From: Gilliamella sp. Pas-s25
Lineage (GTDB): Bacteria > Pseudomonadota > Gammaproteobacteria > Enterobacterales > Orbaceae
NCBI RefSeq assembly: GCF_009795885.1
Contig: NZ_WTEV01000011.1
Coordinates: forward strand, 1-64,000
Direction of reading: 5' to 3'
DNA length: 64,000 nucleotides
Every line of letters begins with the position of its first letter. Positions within the stretch are counted from its first letter, which is position 1. This document shows, piece after piece, positions 28,423 through 39,896 of this stretch. Below the pieces are notes generated by a model. It saw nothing but the letters and a program-made list of their open reading frames with translations, ran no database searches and had not been told where the DNA came from. The position numbers were made by a program, and so were the translations under genes.

Positions 28423-29391
28423 TTATTGGATGAATGTTAAAGCCTGTTCTACTACCTCAACCCCAGCTCCTTTTTTATGAGCATTTTCACTAAGATAACG
28501 TCGCCATTGCCTTGCCCCTTTACGTCCATTAAATATACCTAAAGTATGGCGCATAATATGGTTAAGTTGTGCACCTTGCATTAACTGCTGTTCGATATAA
28601 GGGTAAAGTTCACGAATGGCAGATAGTGGATCGATAACAGAGGTATTTGTGCCAAAAATTTGCGTATCAATTTCAGTAAGTAATAGTGGGTTTTGATATG
28701 CTTCTCGTCCTATCATCACACCATCAACATACTGCAAGTGATATTTTATTTCGTCAATCGTTTTAATACCACCATTAATGGCTATCGTTAAATTGGGATA
28801 ATCTTGTTTGAGTTTATAAACACGATCATAATCAAGCGGAGGGATTTCCCGATTTTCCTTTGGACTTAATCCCGATAACCACGCTTTGCGTGCATGTACA
28901 ATAAATGTTTGGGTATAAGGCATGACTTTTTCAATAAACTGGCATAAAAAGGCATAACTATCAAAATGATCAATACCAATTCGGGTTTTTACTGTGACGG
29001 GGATATCCACCTGATCTTGCATTTGTGCAACACAGTCTGCAACTAAATCGGCTTTTCCCATTAAACAAGCACCAAACATGCCATTTTGTACACGATCGGA
29101 TGGACAACCCACATTTAAATTTATTTCATCATAACCACGTTCTTGCGCTAATTTTGCACATTGTGCTAATGCTTTAGGATCGCTACCACCTAGTTGCAAG
29201 CTAACTGGATGCTCTTCATGATTGAAAGCTAAATAATCCCCTTTTCCAAATAAAATCGCGCCAGTGGTCACCATTTCGGTATAGAGCAATGTTTGTTTAG
29301 TTAAAATTCGATGAAAATAGCGGCAATGCTTATCGGTCCAATCAAGCATAGGGGCAATGGAAAAACGATTTAGACTTGAACTGTTATGCAA
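28423..29391 (-). CDS. dusA: tRNA-dihydrouridine synthase A
   Basis: FMN enzyme that reduces uridines in the D-loop of tRNAs (U20/U20a in the DusA class). It has the TIM-barrel start [17 protein letters not shown], the signature [21 protein letters not shown] with the catalytic Cys, KTRIGID, and the FMN-binding NGGIKT and [12 protein letters not shown]. The DWTDRHCR-type start separates DusA from DusB and DusC. At 322 residues it is within family range. It is a single gene. Confidence 0.95.
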   Translation of the reverse strand: MHNSSSLNRFSIAPMLDWTDKHCRYFHRILTKQTLLYTEMVTTGAILFGKGDYLAFNHEEHPVSLQLGGSDPKALAQCAKLAQERGYDEINLNVGCPSDRVQNGMFGACLMGKADLVADCVAQMQDQVDIPVTVKTRIGIDHFDSYAFLCQFIEKVMPYTQTFIVHARKAWLSGLSPKENREIPPLDYDRVYKLKQDYPNLTIAINGGIKTIDEIKYHLQYVDGVMIGREAYQNPLLLTEIDTQIFGTNTSVIDPLSAIRELYPYIEQQLMQGAQLNHIMRHTLGIFNGRKGARQWRRYLSENAHKKGAGVEVVEQALTFIQ

Positions 29392-29660
29392 AAAAACCTC
29401 GATATCAATTAAAAATCCGTTATTTTACTCGACGTTTTTAAATAAAACCACAATATAAATAATAAGAATGGATGCAAAACAAACAAATATCTCAATATAC
29501 GACTATTGTAAATATTTTTAATTATATTTATCGCTTCAATACTGCTTTTTATAATATACATGCAAACTATTATTACTTTATACGGTAGTTATTACTAATA
29601 ATCGTTGCAAGCTATTACCTTTCTTTTATAGGTATAAAATTTAAATAGGTAAACAAAAAT
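29392..29660. other. Non-coding gap between bamE and dusA
   Basis: About 270 AT-rich bases without an open frame. It carries the dusA promoter on one side and runs into the bamE terminator on the other. Confidence 0.4.
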
Positions 29661-29690
29661 CAAAAACCTCGTTTTTAAGCGAGGTTTTTG
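29661..29690 (-). terminator. bamE terminator
   Basis: CAAAAACCTCG and CGAGGTTTTTG form an 11-bp stem with built-in A and T tracts, seven bases beyond the bamE stop. The symmetry allows termination in both directions. Confidence 0.85.
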
Positions 29691-29696
29691 TTTTGA

Positions 29697-30119
29697 TTAA
29701 GATTCAGATTCAGAATTATCATCTTCAGACTTAGTATCAATTGGGTCTGATATACCTTGTTTATTCATTTCTTCTAATGATTTAGATCCTGCTAACTCTG
29801 AATTTTTGATATCCTTTACAATGCCCATTTCATCAAAATATACAGCATAAGTTCTTTGGCTAACAGCCTCATGCTGCGGTTGTTGACGAAAAACATAATA
29901 CCAAACGTTATCGCCAAAAACAGAAGTTAACATTGGCGATCCCATAATAAATACAACCTGCTCTTTACTTTGACCAACTTGTAATAGCTCAATGGCATCT
30001 TGTGTCACATAATTACCTTGGTTGATATCAGGTCTATATACCCAACGCTCAACAACCGAACAACCAGTTAATAAAACACTCGTTACAATTGCAAAGGCGG
30101 TAAATTTACGAAACAGCAT
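29697..30119 (-). CDS. bamE: Outer-membrane assembly lipoprotein BamE
   Basis: Small lipoprotein of the BAM complex that inserts beta-barrel proteins in the outer membrane. Signal and lipobox LLTGC put the mature Cys at about residue 20. The conserved core YRPDINQGNYV, VGQSKEQVVFIMGSP and DNVWYYVFRQQP is intact. At 140 residues it is longer than E. coli BamE (113) because of a hydrophilic Ser/Asp/Glu-rich tail. It works with proteins such as TamA, encoded further right. It is a monocistronic unit with its own terminator. Confidence 0.95.
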   Translation of the reverse strand: MLFRKFTAFAIVTSVLLTGCSVVERWVYRPDINQGNYVTQDAIELLQVGQSKEQVVFIMGSPMLTSVFGDNVWYYVFRQQPQHEAVSQRTYAVYFDEMGIVKDIKNSELAGSKSLEEMNKQGISDPIDTKSEDDNSESES

Positions 30120-30325
30120 CTAACTTTATCCATTAAAAAAATAATAGGCTATATTATCGCTGATATTTTGCCTGAGTGCTAGCCAAATTGATAAATTCTT
30201 TAACAATTAGCTAATAATCAAGTTATCGTCAAGCAATGATATCAATTATCACTTGACTTTTATCCTTGTATCCACCAATTTAATATAGTCATAATAGACG
30301 CTTTTTTAAATAATTAAGGTACAAA

Positions 30326-30937
30326 ATGAAACTAGAAACAATAGATCAAAAAGCAAGTTATGCTATTGGATTACAAATTGGACAACAATTGAAAGAATCA
30401 GGCTTAAATAATTTAGAAATTAATGCGTTAAAACAAGCAATAGAAGATGTTTTAGCCGGTAATCCGCCTGCACTACCTTTGCAAGAACTACATGATGCAC
30501 TACGCCATGTACACGAACAAGCAACAAAAGAAAAAGCCAAACAAGCAGAAAAAATTGCTCAAGCAGGTAAAGATTTTCTTGCCAAAAATCTTGAGAAAGA
30601 TGGCATTAAATCAACTGAATCGGGTCTACAGTATGAAATCATCCAACAAGGTGATGGCGCTTTACCTAAAGCAACAGATCGCGTCCAAGTCCATTATACG
30701 GGTCAATTGATTGATGGTACTGTATTTGATAGCTCAGTAGAGCGTGGACAACCGGCTGAGTTTCCTGTCAATGGCGTAATTCAAGGCTGGGTTGAAGCGC
30801 TACAACTGATGCCTGAAGGTTCAAAATGGCGTTTATATATTCCTCAAGAGTTAGCTTATGGCGCTCAGGGTGCTGGTGCATCAATTCCACCATACAGTGC
30901 ATTAATTTTTGATGTTGAATTATTAAAAATTTTATAA
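30326..30937 (+). CDS. fklB: FKBP-type peptidyl-prolyl isomerase (FKBP22)
   Basis: A 203-residue isomerase with the two-domain layout of FklB: an N-terminal dimerisation domain ([19 protein letters not shown], about residues 1-90) with a long charged helix, then the FKBP domain with [36 protein letters not shown] and IPQELAYG. There is no signal peptide, so it is cytoplasmic, unlike FkpA. ATG start with a usual spacing to an AAGG. A terminator follows. Confidence 0.94.
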   Translation: MKLETIDQKASYAIGLQIGQQLKESGLNNLEINALKQAIEDVLAGNPPALPLQELHDALRHVHEQATKEKAKQAEKIAQAGKDFLAKNLEKDGIKSTESGLQYEIIQQGDGALPKATDRVQVHYTGQLIDGTVFDSSVERGQPAEFPVNGVIQGWVEALQLMPEGSKWRLYIPQELAYGAQGAGASIPPYSALIFDVELLKIL

Positions 30938-30942
30938 GCAAG

Positions 30943-30972
30943 AATGGACGCGACTTGGCGTCCATTTGTTTT
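30943..30972. terminator. Bidirectional terminator between fklB and the MFS gene
   Basis: AATGGACGC and GCGTCCATT form a strong stem, followed by TTGTTTT. It lies between convergent genes. Confidence 0.8.
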
Positions 30973-30978
30973 AAACTA

Positions 30979-32175
30979 TTATTGTTTAGGAAGAAGATAG
31001 GCGCTAAATGCCGCCAGTAACAATAAAATACTTGCCGTACCAAACGCAACTAAATGAGTGTGTAAGTGATCGTAAGCCCATCCACCTAACCATGAACCAA
31101 TCATCGCACCAATTTGATGCCCCAAATAGGTTAATCCAGAAAGTAATCCCACAATTTTTACACCATAAATATCTGCTGTAATAGCTCCAGACATTGACAA
31201 AGCGCCAGCCCAAACCAAACCACCCACTGCTGCAATAGTAAAAAGCTGCCATTTAGTTGATGCTAAAACAAGAGCAATAAAACCTAAGCCTCGTATTAAA
31301 TAAACCATCATCAAAATGTTTTTTCGTTGTACTATATCAGATAGATAACCCAAAACTAAGGTACTAAAAATAGCGACTAAACCAATTAAACCAATACCAT
31401 TAGAACTGGTGATAGGATCAAATCCATGATCGATAAGCATTGGGACACCGTGTGTTCCTAATAAATTCATACTAAAGCCACAGGTAAAAAGCCCAAAACT
31501 CAGTTGCCAAAATGGACGTGTTTTTAACACATCTATAAGTTTGATACTAGGCTCTATTTTTTGATTGATAACAGGCTCTATACTAGAATTTTCGATCTCA
31601 GATTGATTATCTTTCATAATAAACAAAGCAATAGGCAAGGCGATAATCATAAAAATCACAGCAAACGAAATTAGCGTTGTTTGCCATCCATAAATAGGAA
31701 TGAAGAATGCAAAAACAGGTAACATCACCGCAATACCTGCCATACTTCCTGTTGATAAAATAAATAAGGCCAATCCTCTGCGTTTAATAAACCAACGCGC
31801 TACAATGGACGTAAAGCTAACTGACCCCACAAAAGAAGTACCAAAAGATAATGCAATACCGAAAGATAGTAAAAAGCTCCAATAATCAGTTGAGTTAGCT
31901 GACCAAACTGTCGAGATAATAATAATGATCGCACCTAATATTAGGACAAAACGAGTACTATACTTACCCACTAAATATCCTGCTATTGGCATTGCGATAC
32001 CTGAAAAAAGCATGCCTATAGCAATAATGCCAGAAAGGACGCTACGACTAAACCCAAGATCATTGGCAATGGGTAGGAAAAAAACACCCATACTCATTCT
32101 CAACCCACTAGAAAGCAAAGTGAGAAAAGATGCTGCAATAACGATATTCCAACCAAAATACCATGGAGATCGCAT
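30979..32175 (-). CDS. MFS transporter
   Basis: A 398-residue inner-membrane carrier with about 12 hydrophobic segments in two bundles of six, separated by a hydrophilic loop near residues 192-225 (rich in Glu, Ser and Asn). The loop between segments 2 and 3 carries the MFS-like VGKYSTRFV. The start SPWYFGWNIVIAASFL resembles monocarboxylate/oxalate-type MFS carriers. The substrate cannot be inferred; neighbours are unrelated. A single gene with an upstream region shared with dapB. Confidence 0.8.
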   Translation of the reverse strand: MRSPWYFGWNIVIAASFLTLLSSGLRMSMGVFFLPIANDLGFSRSVLSGIIAIGMLFSGIAMPIAGYLVGKYSTRFVLILGAIIIIISTVWSANSTDYWSFLLSFGIALSFGTSFVGSVSFTSIVARWFIKRRGLALFILSTGSMAGIAVMLPVFAFFIPIYGWQTTLISFAVIFMIIALPIALFIMKDNQSEIENSSIEPVINQKIEPSIKLIDVLKTRPFWQLSFGLFTCGFSMNLLGTHGVPMLIDHGFDPITSSNGIGLIGLVAIFSTLVLGYLSDIVQRKNILMMVYLIRGLGFIALVLASTKWQLFTIAAVGGLVWAGALSMSGAITADIYGVKIVGLLSGLTYLGHQIGAMIGSWLGGWAYDHLHTHLVAFGTASILLLLAAFSAYLLPKQ

Positions 32176-32234
32176 AATAACTCCTGATTATTTTTTATAG
32201 AAAACGGATCAAAAATTGTAGCATTTAAGTTTAG

Positions 32235-33636
<1,402 letters not shown>

Positions 33637-33768
33637 GTGTTTGAGTATAAAATACGAAAATCTATTCCCATGTTAGTTTAATAAAAAATGGGTTCGCTTA
33701 TTCTTTTTACCAAGGAAAATTGCTAGAATCTCATTTAATTTTTTAAAAATTTAATTTGAGCATTATTA

Positions 33769-34308
33769 ATGAAAAAACACACATTAGAAATGATGATATC
33801 TACTGATGATATCCAAAAGCGCGTGATTGAACTAGGTCAACAAATCAGTCAAGATTATCAACATAGCCAAAATGAACTTATTTTAGTTGGTCTTTTACGT
33901 GGCTCTTTCATTTTTATGGCCGATTTGAGCAGAGCAATTACCGTTGGACACGAGGTTGATTTTATGACTGCGTCAAGCTATGGTAATGCTGTTATTAGTA
34001 ACCGTGATGTTAAAATATTAAAAGATTTAGACGAAGATATCCGAGATAAAGATGTATTGATTATCGAAGATATTATAGACACGGGTAATACACTTAGCAA
34101 AGTTATGGCTATTTTAAAATTACGCCATCCTCGTAGTATTGAAATTTGTACACTACTAGATAAGCCTTCACGGCGCGAAGTGAACGTTCCAGTGAAATAT
34201 ATCGGATTTTCGATTCCTGACGAATTTGTCGTGGGTTATGGTATTGACTATGCTCAGCACTACCGTCACTTACCTTATATTGGTCATGTTACTTTACTTG
34301 AATCTTAA
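33769..34308 (+). CDS. hpt: Hypoxanthine phosphoribosyltransferase
   Basis: Purine salvage enzyme that makes IMP (and GMP) from the free base and PRPP. The PRPP-binding signature [16 protein letters not shown] is at about residues 100-115, and [15 protein letters not shown] provides the N-terminal loop. At 179 residues it matches E. coli Hpt (178). It lies 11 bases before tamA and may be its promoter-proximal partner, although no functional link is known. Confidence 0.96.
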   Translation: MKKHTLEMMISTDDIQKRVIELGQQISQDYQHSQNELILVGLLRGSFIFMADLSRAITVGHEVDFMTASSYGNAVISNRDVKILKDLDEDIRDKDVLIIEDIIDTGNTLSKVMAILKLRHPRSIEICTLLDKPSRREVNVPVKYIGFSIPDEFVVGYGIDYAQHYRHLPYIGHVTLLES

Positions 34309-34319
34309 TATTATACGAG

Positions 34320-36041
34320 GTGTATGTGTCGCGATTTTCCTGTTCATTAGGTTTTCTCTTAGTGCTGACAGCTACAGCAAGTTATGCTGATATGAAATTA
34401 TCCATTAAGGGATTAACAGGAGAACTTGCTGATAATGTTGAGGCGCGTACTTCATTAATTACACCTGACAAAGTTAGTGATACCCCAAATTTTAAACGTT
34501 ATTTTGAAAGTGAAGCCCAAAAAGCACTACGCGCATTAGGTTACTACTCCCCTACTTTTGAATATAACGCACAAAACCCTAAAGTGCTTGTTGTTAGTAT
34601 ATCACCTGGCGAACCTGTATTAGTTGAGCAGCTCAATGTCAATATTACTGGGGACGGACAAAAAGATCCCGATTTTGAATATTTGCTAAAAAATAATTTA
34701 CCCAAAATTGGCGATGTGTTAAATCATGGTATTTATGAATCATTTAAGAAAAGCCTACAAAATTTATCACTAAAAAAAGGTTACTTTGATGCCAATATGC
34801 CTAAACATCAGTTAGCTGTCTTGCTGTCTAAGCATCAAGCCTTTTGGAATATTGATTATACGACAGGTAGACGCTATCGATTCGGTAAAGTTACTTTTCA
34901 TAATGCCAAAATCCGTGATGATTATTTAGCTAATATTGTGCCATTTAAAGAGGGTGAGGAATATACAGCCGAGCAGTTGTCATTATTAAATAGAAGCCTT
35001 ACCTCAACAAACTGGTTTAATTCGGTGGTGGTTGTCCCAGATTTTCCGCATTTAACAGAAGATAAAGTGCTTCCCATCGATGTAGAAACCTCACCTCGCA
35101 AAAAAAATAATATGGATTTAGGATTAGGCTTTTCAACTGATAACGGTGTGCACGGTAAAATTGGTTGGAATAAACCGTGGATCAATAGCCGAGGACAAAG
35201 TTTTCAAAGTAACTTATCGCTATCTTCACCAGAACAGCTGGTCACTATGAGTTACAAAATCCCGTTAAAAAAATCACCGTTAGAACAATATTATACTATC
35301 CAAGGTGGTTATAAAAAGATTGATAATAATGATACCTATTCGCGTTCTTATACGTTCGGAGCTTTACGCAACTGGGATAATTTTTATGGATGGCAAACAG
35401 CATTAGGTTTCAATGCGTTACAAGATGATTTTACCCAAGGAGATGCAAGTTTTAAAACATTTTTGTATTATCCTTCGCTTAGCTTATCAAGAATCCGTTC
35501 TGATGGTGAATTATTGGCGATGTGGGGCGATTCGCAGCGTTACTCTGTTGAAGCAGCAGGAAAGGAATTAGGTTCAGATATTAATTTTGTACGCTTTCAA
35601 GCACAGCAAACTTGGATTCGATCACTAAAAAAATCGCATCGATTTATAGCCCGCGGTAATTTTGGCATTATACAAGCAAACAATTTTGACCGAGTTCCAC
35701 CTTCATTCAGATTTTTTGCCGGTGGTGAACGCAGTATTCGAGGTTACAGTTATCAATCTATTTCACCTAAGGATAAAAAAGACAAGTTAAAAGGTGCCTC
35801 TAAACTCATTACAGGTTCGCTTGAATATCAATATAATTTATCTGGATCATGGTGGGGAGCTGCGTTTGTAGATACAGGCGAAGCTATAGACAAAGTTGAT
35901 AAAACCAAATTTTATACTGGAACAGGATTGGGTATTCGTTGGGCATCACCTGTTGGACCAATAAAAATGGATTTAGCAACACCGCTCAACAAAGACACTG
36001 GTTCTATTCACCTATACATTGGCCTAGGAAGCGAATTATAA
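34320..36041 (+). CDS. tamA: Translocation and assembly module subunit TamA
   Basis: Omp85-family outer-membrane barrel that works with TamB in assembly of outer-membrane proteins and in lipid transport. A signal peptide (LGFLLVLTATASYA) is followed by POTRA-like repeats (about residues 25-265) and a C-terminal 16-strand barrel with the Omp85 lid motif region FFAGGERSIRGYSYQS and a final SIHLYIGLGSEL. The start is a GTG at 34320 (or the GTG two codons later). At 573 residues it matches the family (E. coli 577). tamB begins one base after its stop. Confidence 0.96.
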   Translation: MYVSRFSCSLGFLLVLTATASYADMKLSIKGLTGELADNVEARTSLITPDKVSDTPNFKRYFESEAQKALRALGYYSPTFEYNAQNPKVLVVSISPGEPVLVEQLNVNITGDGQKDPDFEYLLKNNLPKIGDVLNHGIYESFKKSLQNLSLKKGYFDANMPKHQLAVLLSKHQAFWNIDYTTGRRYRFGKVTFHNAKIRDDYLANIVPFKEGEEYTAEQLSLLNRSLTSTNWFNSVVVVPDFPHLTEDKVLPIDVETSPRKKNNMDLGLGFSTDNGVHGKIGWNKPWINSRGQSFQSNLSLSSPEQLVTMSYKIPLKKSPLEQYYTIQGGYKKIDNNDTYSRSYTFGALRNWDNFYGWQTALGFNALQDDFTQGDASFKTFLYYPSLSLSRIRSDGELLAMWGDSQRYSVEAAGKELGSDINFVRFQAQQTWIRSLKKSHRFIARGNFGIIQANNFDRVPPSFRFFAGGERSIRGYSYQSISPKDKKDKLKGASKLITGSLEYQYNLSGSWWGAAFVDTGEAIDKVDKTKFYTGTGLGIRWASPVGPIKMDLATPLNKDTGSIHLYIGLGSEL

Positions 36042-36042
36042 T

Positions 36043-39000
36043 ATGACAACAAATTCTGTTAGAATAAAAAAAATTAAAAAACTGAAACGGATATATAAAT
36101 GGAAAAAGCGAAGTGTTGCCATTTTATCTGTTTTCGTCTTTCTAATTGCCTTTGTTATTCTATTTATATACACAAGTATAGGGGTCAAACTAACCACTTA
36201 TGTTTTAAATAAATTTCTACCTGAGTTAAAGATAACACAAGTTGAGGGAACCTTCCATAATCTGCATATTCAAGGTCTTTCGCTAAAATTACCCGGCGTT
36301 AATGTTCAAGTCAATGATGCTTCACTTTCACTTGCTGGACTTTGTTTATTAAAAACCGAAATCTGTATCAATCAATTTAATGCCAATGGTGTAAATGTTT
36401 CAATTAATACCGAACAAATAGCTAGTTCACCTAGCCAAGCGCCTAGCACAGAAGAACCTTTTGAACTCAAAACGCCGTTACCTATAGATCTTAAAAATAC
36501 TCACCTAGCCGATATAAAAGTCACGGTTGATGACATGCAATTTGGTATGTCAGACTTTACTGGTAAAGCAACGTGGGTTAATAATCAAATTCATGTTTAT
36601 CCGTCTGTAGCAACAGATTTAAGCGCTATTTTTGCAGATAATAAAATAACCAATGCACCCGTTGACGCAACAGCTGAAGATATCTCGCTTAATGAAAAAA
36701 TCAGCCAACTTTTTAATCAACCACTGATTGACTCATTACCTCAAGTTAATATTCCATTAAATATTAATGTAACAAGTTTAACCGGTAGTAACTGGTTATT
36801 ACATATGGGTGGGCAAGATTATCGATTCAATAACGTTGTAATTCAAACTAATATCGTTAATAGTCGTATCATTGTAAAACAAGTCGATACAGATGCTACC
36901 ACCCCTTACGCGAGCGGACATGCTTCGGTTTCGGGCGAAATCACATTACATGACAATTGGCCAGTATTAGCATTAGTGAAAGCAAATACCGAACAAAACC
37001 AATTGGATGCACAGTTTTCAGGCAAATTGCTGGGTGAGTTGTTAGTCAATACAACCATGAACGGTTCAAATCAGATGAAACTAAGTGGACACATCAATTT
37101 TATTGAAAAATACCTACCTATCATGACCCAACTCGAAGGTAAGCATATTCAATGGCCAATGGAAGGGCAAGCGCAATATGAATTAAATGATTTTGATGCA
37201 TCAATAAATGGTAACGTGCAGCAGTATCAAATGTCAGCTAAAGGTCATATAAAAGGAAAAGAATTAGCCAACACTATGTTTGATATTGCCGGTACAGGCA
37301 CTAATCAAGGTGCTATTATCGACCATGGCATAATTAAATTACCTCAAGGTGAAATTAATATAGCAGGAACTGCAAATTGGCAACAAGCCCTGCAATGGGA
37401 TACCGACATAAAACTCAATAACGTTGATATCACCAAAGAATTGCCAAATTATCCAATTCGATTAAACGGACAATTGAAAACAACCGGCTCGCTAGAGGGA
37501 GACAAATGGGCTTTTAATTTGTCCGATTTACAGTTAAAAGGTAATATCAAACATGCCGATTTTTCGACATCAGGTAATCTATCTGTTAACTCTGAAAATA
37601 AAGCCACTGCAGATGATTTTGCGATTAAATGGGGGAAAAATCAGCTCAATTTAAATGGCTCAAATGAAAGAGGCAGCTTACTTGCGAAGTTAAATTTCGA
37701 ATCACTATCGTTATTGATTGAGGGCATGCAAGGATCTATTGCGGGCAATATTAAACTCAATGGCACTGCTAGCAATACCACTATTGATACCAATTTGTTG
37801 GTTAACTCACTTTCTTTTGACACAATCAAAGTTGCTAAAGCCAATCTTGTTGGCAAAATTGAATATAAAAATCAAGTCAGTGGTGATATCAAATTAACCG
37901 GTCAAACAATAGAATTGCCAAGCCAAACTATCAAAAAAGCAACTATTGATCTATCTGGCAGTGAAAGGCAGCATACTTTAACCGTTAATATTGATGGTGA
38001 GCCAGCATCATTAAAGACTTCACTAACCGGACATCTTGATAAAGCACACACAAAATGGAGTGCAACCATTCCACATGCCCTATTTAATTTAGGCAAGAAC
38101 AATAATTGGCAACTCGCAAAATCTGTGGACTTAGCTTATGATGTGAATAATCAAATTCCAGCCATTAATGCCCATTGCTGGATAAATGGAAAATCAACTA
38201 TTTGCCTTGATAAACAATTTTCGCTAACTAAAAACAGCGATACGAGCATTACTTTAAAAGAAATTAATCTATCTAAACTACCGATACCTAACGATGGTGA
38301 AACCAAACTTGCTGGTAATGTAAATGGCAAAGTCATCATCCAATTTAAAAGTGACACTGAAATACCATCAATAAAAGCGAATATAACCAGCCATGATGTT
38401 TATATTCAACAAACGGTGACCTCGCAGTCGTTGCCACTGCCTTTCGATCTTTTTAAGATTGATGCAGAATTTAATGAACAACAAGCTAAATTAGATTGGA
38501 TTTTTGGCCTAAATAAACTAGGAAAAATTAGCGGAAATATCGTTATAACAGATCCAATTAATCAAAAAGCATTAAGTGGTCAATTAAATATCGATCATTT
38601 GGCGTTAGCAATTATTAATCCGTTGTTAGATAGCAAAGATTATGCCAAAGGAGCCATTAATGGTAAGGTTAAATTTTCTGGATCACTCAATGACCCATTG
38701 CTTACAGGTAACATTAACTTACAAAATAGTGAAATAAAATCAAGCCAATTACCGATTGATGTAAAATCAGCTAAGTTTGATGTCAATTTCACGGGTAAAT
38801 CATCTACTTTAAAAGGTATTTTAGCTACACGAGCTGGCAATGTTAATATTAATGGTAATGCCAGCTGGAATACTTTTGATAAATGGCAAGCCTCGTTAAC
38901 GGTTAATGGCGCTGCCATGGAAGTGTCTGTACCACCAATGATTGCTATGACTATCGTTCCCGATATTAAAATCAGTGCAACACCAGATGAACTAGCATTA

Positions 39001-39846
39001 TTAGGTAAAGTGAGCATTCCAAAAGGTAAAATAACGGTTGAATCACTTCCATCATCGAGTATTGATGTATCACCAGATGAAGTAATGCTCGATATAAATC
39101 GAAAAGAAATTAATCCACAAAAATTTGGTATGAAAATCTTTAGCCATCTTGAAATTGCTATTGGTGATCAAGTTATGGTCGATGCTTTTGGATTAAAAGC
39201 CTCGCTTAAAGGCAACTTGATTGCAGCACAAACCAATAAGGGGCTTGATCTGCATGGCGAAGTTTTGATTCCAACAGGCCGATTCCATGCTTATGGACAG
39301 GATTTGGTTATCCACAAAGGAATAATTACATTTTCAGGCTCGACAGATCAAGCCATGCTTGACATTGAAGCAATCCGTAATCCTGAATCTATGGATAATA
39401 GTAATATCATGGCGGGAATTCGGGTTACGGGCACCTCGGAATCGCCTAAAATTGAAGTCTTTTCAGATCCGGTCATGTCACAGCAAGAAGCCCTTTCCTA
39501 CTTAATTCGGGGGCAAGGACTTGATAGTGCGGAACAAAGTGACAGTGACATGATGACCGCATTACTCGTTGGTATTGGCACAGCAAAAACCGGTAAATAT
39601 ATTGGCGATATCGGTAATGCATTTGGTATCAAAAATCTAACACTTGATACGCAAGGTGCAGGTAATAACTCTAAAGTTGTGGTGAGTGGTTACATATTAC
39701 CTAACTTACAACTCAAGTATGGCGTAGGCATATTTGATTCACTGGCTACTTTTACTTTGCGTTACCGCCTAATGCCTAGTCTCTATTTAGATGCTACATC
39801 AAGCTTAGCACAAACATTAGATCTGATTTATCAATTTGATTTTTAA
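36043..39846 (+). CDS. tamB: Translocation and assembly module subunit TamB
   Basis: Large periplasm-spanning partner of TamA: one N-terminal inner-membrane helix (about residues 27-48), a very long repetitive beta-helix/taco region of AsmA-like character, and the C-terminal DUF490 domain that contacts TamA, ending in LDLIYQFDF with the aromatic end of an outer-membrane strand. At 1267 residues it is close to E. coli TamB (1259). It is likely to move phospholipids between the membranes. It is translationally coupled to tamA, with one base between stop and start. Confidence 0.96.
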   Translation: MTTNSVRIKKIKKLKRIYKWKKRSVAILSVFVFLIAFVILFIYTSIGVKLTTYVLNKFLPELKITQVEGTFHNLHIQGLSLKLPGVNVQVNDASLSLAGLCLLKTEICINQFNANGVNVSINTEQIASSPSQAPSTEEPFELKTPLPIDLKNTHLADIKVTVDDMQFGMSDFTGKATWVNNQIHVYPSVATDLSAIFADNKITNAPVDATAEDISLNEKISQLFNQPLIDSLPQVNIPLNINVTSLTGSNWLLHMGGQDYRFNNVVIQTNIVNSRIIVKQVDTDATTPYASGHASVSGEITLHDNWPVLALVKANTEQNQLDAQFSGKLLGELLVNTTMNGSNQMKLSGHINFIEKYLPIMTQLEGKHIQWPMEGQAQYELNDFDASINGNVQQYQMSAKGHIKGKELANTMFDIAGTGTNQGAIIDHGIIKLPQGEINIAGTANWQQALQWDTDIKLNNVDITKELPNYPIRLNGQLKTTGSLEGDKWAFNLSDLQLKGNIKHADFSTSGNLSVNSENKATADDFAIKWGKNQLNLNGSNERGSLLAKLNFESLSLLIEGMQGSIAGNIKLNGTASNTTIDTNLLVNSLSFDTIKVAKANLVGKIEYKNQVSGDIKLTGQTIELPSQTIKKATIDLSGSERQHTLTVNIDGEPASLKTSLTGHLDKAHTKWSATIPHALFNLGKNNNWQLAKSVDLAYDVNNQIPAINAHCWINGKSTICLDKQFSLTKNSDTSITLKEINLSKLPIPNDGETKLAGNVNGKVIIQFKSDTEIPSIKANITSHDVYIQQTVTSQSLPLPFDLFKIDAEFNEQQAKLDWIFGLNKLGKISGNIVITDPINQKALSGQLNIDHLALAIINPLLDSKDYAKGAINGKVKFSGSLNDPLLTGNINLQNSEIKSSQLPIDVKSAKFDVNFTGKSSTLKGILATRAGNVNINGNASWNTFDKWQASLTVNGAAMEVSVPPMIAMTIVPDIKISATPDELALLGKVSIPKGKITVESLPSSSIDVSPDEVMLDINRKEINPQKFGMKIFSHLEIAIGDQVMVDAFGLKASLKGNLIAAQTNKGLDLHGEVLIPTGRFHAYGQDLVIHKGIITFSGSTDQAMLDIEAIRNPESMDNSNIMAGIRVTGTSESPKIEVFSDPVMSQQEALSYLIRGQGLDSAEQSDSDMMTALLVGIGTAKTGKYIGDIGNAFGIKNLTLDTQGAGNNSKVVVSGYILPNLQLKYGVGIFDSLATFTLRYRLMPSLYLDATSSLAQTLDLIYQFDF

Positions 39847-39871
39847 ACTAAATAAAATTTATAGTCTGTTT

Positions 39872-39896
39872 ACCTTGTCAATCACTTTGGCAAGGT
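39872..39896. terminator. Weak stem between tamB and mnmD
   Basis: ACCTTG and CAAGGT can pair around a 13-base loop between the two convergent stops. The stem is short; it may act as a shared terminator. Confidence 0.35.
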
